In this document: positions 60,613-64,000 of the stretch, piece by piece
Position numbering within the stretch: position 1 is the first letter of the stretch
How the letters are laid out: each line of letters opens with the position of its first letter
Source: Streptococcus lutetiensis
GTDB taxonomy: Bacteria; Bacillota; Bacilli; Lactobacillales; Streptococcaceae
Direction: 5' to 3'
Assembly: GCF_900475675.1 (NCBI RefSeq)
Contig: NZ_LS483403.1
Span: 930,001 to 994,000 of the forward strand
DNA: 64,000 nt
Notes under the pieces: model-generated
Told to the model about the DNA's origin: nothing
Seen by the model: only the letters and a program-made list of their open reading frames with translations
The model's database searches: none
Program-made: the position numbers and the translations under genes

Positions 60613-61788
60613 ATGAAAATTGGTATTGATAAAATAGGATTTGCAACAGCGCGGTACGTGCTGAATATGGACGACTTGGCCGAAAGCCACAATGTTGATC
60701 CAGATAAATACAGCAAAGGTCTCCTATTAAATAATCTAAGTATCACGCCAATCAATGACGATATTGTGACACTTGGTGCTTCTGCTGCGGAAAGCATCCT
60801 AAGCGAGGAAGATAAAAAGACTATTGATATGATTATTGTGGCAACAGAATCATCTGTTGACCAAAGTAAAGCTGCTTCTACTTATATTCACAGTCTCTTG
60901 GGCATCCAACCTTTTGCTCGTAGCATTGAAATGAAAGAAGCTTGTTATGGTGCAACGGCAGCGCTTGATTACGCTCGTTTGCATGTTCAAAAACACCCAG
61001 AATCAAAAGTTTTAGTTATCGCTTCAGACGTTGCTCGCTATGGTGTTAACACCCCTGGTGAACCTACTCAAGGTGCTGGTAGTGTTGCTATGTTGATTTC
61101 AAAAGACCCACGAATCTTGCTACTTAATGACAACTCAGTTGCCCAAACACGCGATATTATGGATTTTTGGCGTCCAAACTACTCTACTACCCCTTACGTT
61201 AACGGTATTTACTCTACAAAACAATACCTTGATATGTTGAAAACAACATGGGCAGAATTCCAAAAACGCTTCAACACTTCTCTTGCAGATTTCTCAGCCT
61301 TCTGCTTCCACCTTCCATTTCCTAAATTAGCCCTTAAAGGCTTTAACAAAGTCATGGATAAAAACCTACCAGAAGACTTTAAAGAAAAACTCAAGGAAAA
61401 CTTTGAAAGCACTATTCTCTATAGTAAAGAAGTTGGAAATATCTACACTGGTTCACTATACTTAGGTCTTCTTTCACTTCTTGAGAATTCTAAAAATCTT
61501 GTAGCTGGTGATGAGATTGCTCTCTTCAGTTATGGTAGTGGTGCTGTCGCAGAAATCTTTTCAGCAACTTTGGTTGATGGTTTTAAAGACATGCTACAAA
61601 CTAACCGTTTAGAAACTCTTAAAAACCGCATTCGTTTATCTGTTGAAGACTACGAAAAATTATTCTTTGAGGAAGTTGTTATTGATTCAGAAGGAAACGC
61701 CAATATCCCTGAATACAAAACAGGTGCATTTGCTCTCAAAGAAATTCATGAACATCAAAGAATCTATGGTAAAGTAAATGACAAATAA
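60613..61788 (+). CDS. mvaS: Hydroxymethylglutaryl-CoA synthase
   Basis: This 391-residue thiolase-fold enzyme condenses acetyl-CoA with acetoacetyl-CoA in the mevalonate route. The catalytic Glu is in ATESSVDQSKA, Cys in MKEACYGATAALDYA, and His in FCFHLPFPKLALKG. It overlaps the mvaA start by 11 bases. Confidence 0.95.
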   Translation: MKIGIDKIGFATARYVLNMDDLAESHNVDPDKYSKGLLLNNLSITPINDDIVTLGASAAESILSEEDKKTIDMIIVATESSVDQSKAASTYIHSLLGIQPFARSIEMKEACYGATAALDYARLHVQKHPESKVLVIASDVARYGVNTPGEPTQGAGSVAMLISKDPRILLLNDNSVAQTRDIMDFWRPNYSTTPYVNGIYSTKQYLDMLKTTWAEFQKRFNTSLADFSAFCFHLPFPKLALKGFNKVMDKNLPEDFKEKLKENFESTILYSKEVGNIYTGSLYLGLLSLLENSKNLVAGDEIALFSYGSGAVAEIFSATLVDGFKDMLQTNRLETLKNRIRLSVEDYEKLFFEEVVIDSEGNANIPEYKTGAFALKEIHEHQRIYGKVNDK

Positions 61789-63049
61789 AGTGACTTGGGG
61801 AGGATTCTCCAAAAAAACGTTGGCTGAACGCCTTGAACATCTGGAAAAAAATGAACTCATTAGCGTAGAACGCTTAGAAAGCTTAAAAAAAGATGAACTT
61901 CTCTCGCTAGAAACTGCTAATCAAATGGCTGAAAATGTCTTGGGAACTTTTTCACTTCCATTTTCACTAGCGCCAGATTTTCAAATCGATGATAAAACAT
62001 TTAATGTTCCTATGGTAACCGAAGAACCTTCTGTGGTTGCTGCTGCTAGCATTGCAGCTAAAATCATCAAACGTTCTGGAGGTTTCAAGACTCAAGTTCA
62101 CTCTCGTAAAATGATTGGGCAAGTTGCTCTTTACGACGTTCCAAATAAAAGTGCTGCTAAAAAAGCCATTGTCGAACACACAGAACAATTAATTAGCCTA
62201 GCAAATGATGCACACCCTTCTATCGTTAAACGTGGTGGCGGGGCACGCGAATTGAGCATCGATGAAAAAGACGACTTTTTAATTGTCTACCTAACGGTTG
62301 ATACTCAAGAAGCTATGGGCGCTAACATGGTTAATACCATGATGGAAGCTTTAGTTCCAATCTTAGAAGAATTATCAGGCGGTAAAAGCTTGATGGCTAT
62401 TCTATCAAACTACGCAACAGAATCTCTTGTTACCGCAGATTGTCAAGTTGACCTTCGCTACCTCAGCCGTAACAAGGAGGAAGCTCAAAAGTTAGCTAGA
62501 AAATTCCACTTAGCTAGCAAATTAGCCCAAGAGGATGTTTACCGTGCAAGCACGCACAACAAAGGTATTTTCAACGGTATTGATGCAGTCGTTATGGCAA
62601 CTGGAAATGACTGGCGTGCTATCGAAGCAGGTGCTAACACTTACGCTTGTAAAGATGGCCAATACCGCGGTCTAGCAACTTGGACATTTGACGAAGAAGC
62701 GCAAGTTCTCCGTGGCCAATTAACCCTTCCAATGCCAATCGCAACACGTGGTGGCTCAATTGGTCTTAATCCAACAGTAAAAATTGCGCACGACCTTCTT
62801 GGTCATCCCGATGCCAAACAGTTGGCACGAATCATCGTCTCAGTTGGTTTAGCACAGAACTTTGCTGCTGTTAAAGCTTTAACCTCAACTGGTATTCAAG
62901 CCGGTCACATGAAATTACAAGCTAAATCACTTGCACTTCTTGCTGGTGCCAAAGATAAAGAAGTCTCTGAAGTTGTAAAAGCTTTACTAGAAGCTCCGCA
63001 CATGAATCTTGAGACTGCGCAACACATCTTACTAAACTTGCGAAATTAA
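61778..63049 (+). CDS. mvaA: Hydroxymethylglutaryl-CoA reductase, class II
   Basis: This 423-residue enzyme makes mevalonate. Class II features are MVTEEPSVVAAASIAAKI, the DTQEAMGANMVNTMMEAL block, the ATGNDWRAIEAGAN block and the late His in AGHMKLQAKSLALLAGA. It is the second step of isoprenoid supply in streptococci, and the start is nested in the end of mvaS. Confidence 0.95.
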   Translation: MTNKVTWGGFSKKTLAERLEHLEKNELISVERLESLKKDELLSLETANQMAENVLGTFSLPFSLAPDFQIDDKTFNVPMVTEEPSVVAAASIAAKIIKRSGGFKTQVHSRKMIGQVALYDVPNKSAAKKAIVEHTEQLISLANDAHPSIVKRGGGARELSIDEKDDFLIVYLTVDTQEAMGANMVNTMMEALVPILEELSGGKSLMAILSNYATESLVTADCQVDLRYLSRNKEEAQKLARKFHLASKLAQEDVYRASTHNKGIFNGIDAVVMATGNDWRAIEAGANTYACKDGQYRGLATWTFDEEAQVLRGQLTLPMPIATRGGSIGLNPTVKIAHDLLGHPDAKQLARIIVSVGLAQNFAAVKALTSTGIQAGHMKLQAKSLALLAGAKDKEVSEVVKALLEAPHMNLETAQHILLNLRN

Positions 63050-63114
63050 ACAAAAAATTTAATAAGTGAGTCGTGTCTAATGGGCATGGCTCATTTTCTA
63101 TTTTCAGGCTTGTG

Positions 63115-63141
63115 AAAAAATTGTCCACTGGACAATTTTTT
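63115..63141. promoter_or_regulatory. 27-bp perfect palindrome between mvaA and the DUF1836 promoter
   Basis: AAAAAATTGTCCA and TGGACAATTTTTT are exact complements of 13 bp around a single C. As RNA it can fold (with a small loop) and ends in a T run, so it may terminate mvaA. As DNA it is an ideal operator touching the -35 of the next gene. Confidence 0.75.
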
Positions 63142-63142
63142 C

Positions 63143-63171
63143 TTGACTTTAATTTTTGATAATTATATAAT
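63143..63171 (+). promoter_or_regulatory. Promoter of the DUF1836-hemolysin III unit
   Basis: TTGACT (63143-63148) and TATAAT (63166-63171) are 17 bases apart, with the palindrome just upstream. Confidence 0.88.
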
Positions 63172-63210
63172 CTAGTTATAGATACTAGATAAAGAGGTAA
63201 ATATAAATTT

Positions 63211-63654
63211 ATGAAATCAAATTATCCAAAATGGTCTGAATTACCAGAGATTGATTTGTACTTAGATCAAGTACTTCTTTACGTTAATCAAGTTGGAAAA
63301 GCCAATCAACAGGATGAAAAAGGCTTGACAGCTTCTATGATAAATAATTATGTCAAACATGGTCACTTAGAAAAACCTGTTAAAAAGAAATACAATCGTA
63401 AGCAAGTAGCTAGATTGATTGTCATTACTGCATTGAAAAATGTTTTTTCTATCCAAGAAATCAGCCAAACTTTGGCACTCTTGATCGATGAAGACCAGTC
63501 ACAAAAACGCTACGATGACTTTGTCGCTTGTATGAATGGTGAAAAAATGGATGATTTACCACCTGTGGTTGTCTCAGCTTGCCAAACGCTAAAATTATAT
63601 TTTCAAACCCATGAATTGGTTCACGCATTAGAAGGAGAATCCCATGAAAACTAG
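63211..63654 (+). CDS. DUF1836 family protein, MerR-like HTH
   Basis: This 147-residue protein has a predicted helix-turn-helix in the first half (LTASMINNYVKHGHLEKPVKKKYNRKQVARLIVI, residues about 36-70) that resembles the MerR/DUF1836 group. It is probably a DNA-binding regulator. It overlaps the hemolysin III-type start by 11 bases. The palindrome in front of its promoter suggests autoregulation, which is inference. Confidence 0.82.
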   Translation: MKSNYPKWSELPEIDLYLDQVLLYVNQVGKANQQDEKGLTASMINNYVKHGHLEKPVKKKYNRKQVARLIVITALKNVFSIQEISQTLALLIDEDQSQKRYDDFVACMNGEKMDDLPPVVVSACQTLKLYFQTHELVHALEGESHEN

Positions 63655-64000
63655 CATGACTCTAAAACTTAGTAAACGCCTTTCTTTTGGTGAAGAGGTT
63701 GCAAATAGTATCACTCACGCTGTCGGTGCTGTTGCAATGCTGGTACTCTTGCCAATTACAGCTATTTACAGTTATCGCCACTATGGCATGCAGGCTGCTG
63801 TTGGGATGTCAATTTTTGATATTAGTTTGTTTTTGATGTTCATGTCATCAACAATCTACCATTCAATGCAATATGACTCACCACAAAAATTTGTTCTACG
63901 TATTATCGACCATAGCATGATTTATATTGCTATTGCTGGTTCTTACACGCCAGTTGCTCTTTCACTTGTCGGTGGCTGGTTAGGTTACTTAATCATTGTC
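63644..64000 (+). CDS. Hemolysin III / PAQR family membrane protein, cut by the window end
   Basis: The first 119 codons are visible. They include the family block FGEEVANSITHAVGAVAML, STIYHSMQ with the conserved Ser and His, and RIIDHSMIYIAIAGSYTPVAL with the metal-binding His. Such proteins are seven-helix membrane hydrolase-like receptors, and a true haemolytic role is doubtful for most. The start ATG lies inside the end of the DUF1836 gene. Confidence 0.92.
   Translation, partial: MKTSMTLKLSKRLSFGEEVANSITHAVGAVAMLVLLPITAIYSYRHYGMQAAVGMSIFDISLFLMFMSSTIYHSMQYDSPQKFVLRIIDHSMIYIAIAGSYTPVALSLVGGWLGYLIIV

Overview
The window reads as chromosomal DNA of a low-GC streptococcus, most likely a member of the Streptococcus bovis/equinus complex. 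That placement is inference from gene content and order: a folC-folE-folP-folB-folK-murB-potABCD run, a cellobiose PTS cluster in the S. mutans order, mvaS-mvaA, clpX-engB and rplJ-rplL. Most housekeeping genes are intact. Accessory genes are unusually decayed, which suggests adaptation to a richer or narrower niche.

Layout. 1-1.4 kb: an intact Na+/alanine-type symporter, converging on the 3' stub of a HAD phosphatase. 1.6-11.4 kb: a mobile-element graveyard (two IS3-type orfA ends, an IS66 remnant, a decayed IS1182-type element) plus a 53-nt tRNA-Leu 3' fragment and an orphan signal peptide. Embedded in it is an intact five-gene vex1-vex2-vex3-vncR-vncS cluster (3.65-9.15 kb) that looks acquired. 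11.5-22.7 kb: beta-glucoside/cellobiose region, with a GH1 pseudogene, a GDSL hydrolase, a HAD phosphatase, the celA-celR-celB-celX-celD PTS operon, three paralogous small membrane proteins of unknown function, a SemiSWEET transporter and an intact GH1 6-phospho-beta-glucosidase. 22.7-26 kb: an AarF/UbiB kinase with a phasin-like partner and an AraC regulator. 26-30.8 kb: an IS3-family element sitting in the loop of a terminator, then a dead bglP-licT pair whose two RNA antiterminator switches are still well preserved. 30.8-41 kb: ClC channel, potABCD, murB and folate biosynthesis. 41.2-42.9 kb: a pabB(-pabC) pseudogene. 42.9-49.9 kb: a RarD-type transporter, thrB-hom, a polysaccharide deacetylase, a TetR regulator and rplL-rplJ with an L10 leader. 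49.9-54.3 kb: an IS30-family element, clpL and a DUF1275 membrane protein. 54.3-56.7 kb: decayed S-methylmethionine genes mmuM/mmuP. 56.8-60.3 kb: engB-clpX-(small ORF)-folA-thyA. 60.6-64 kb: mvaS-mvaA, then DUF1836 and the start of a hemolysin III family gene cut by the window end.

How the genes work together. The cel operon, the intact GH1 enzyme and possibly the SemiSWEET transporter form a beta-glucoside uptake and hydrolysis route under CcpA (cre sites at both main promoters) and CelR control. A second, LicT-type beta-glucoside route is dead. The fol genes, folA and thyA form a folate/thymidylate supply, but the pabB lesions suggest dependence on external p-aminobenzoate. hom-thrB serve threonine synthesis, mvaS-mvaA start the mevalonate route to isoprenoids, and potABCD import polyamines.

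The least explained parts are the three paralogous small membrane proteins at 19.5-20.7 kb, the ACGGAAA/TTTCCGT repeat array in front of celA, the tandem palindromes upstream of clpL, and the 27-bp palindrome in front of the DUF1836 promoter.
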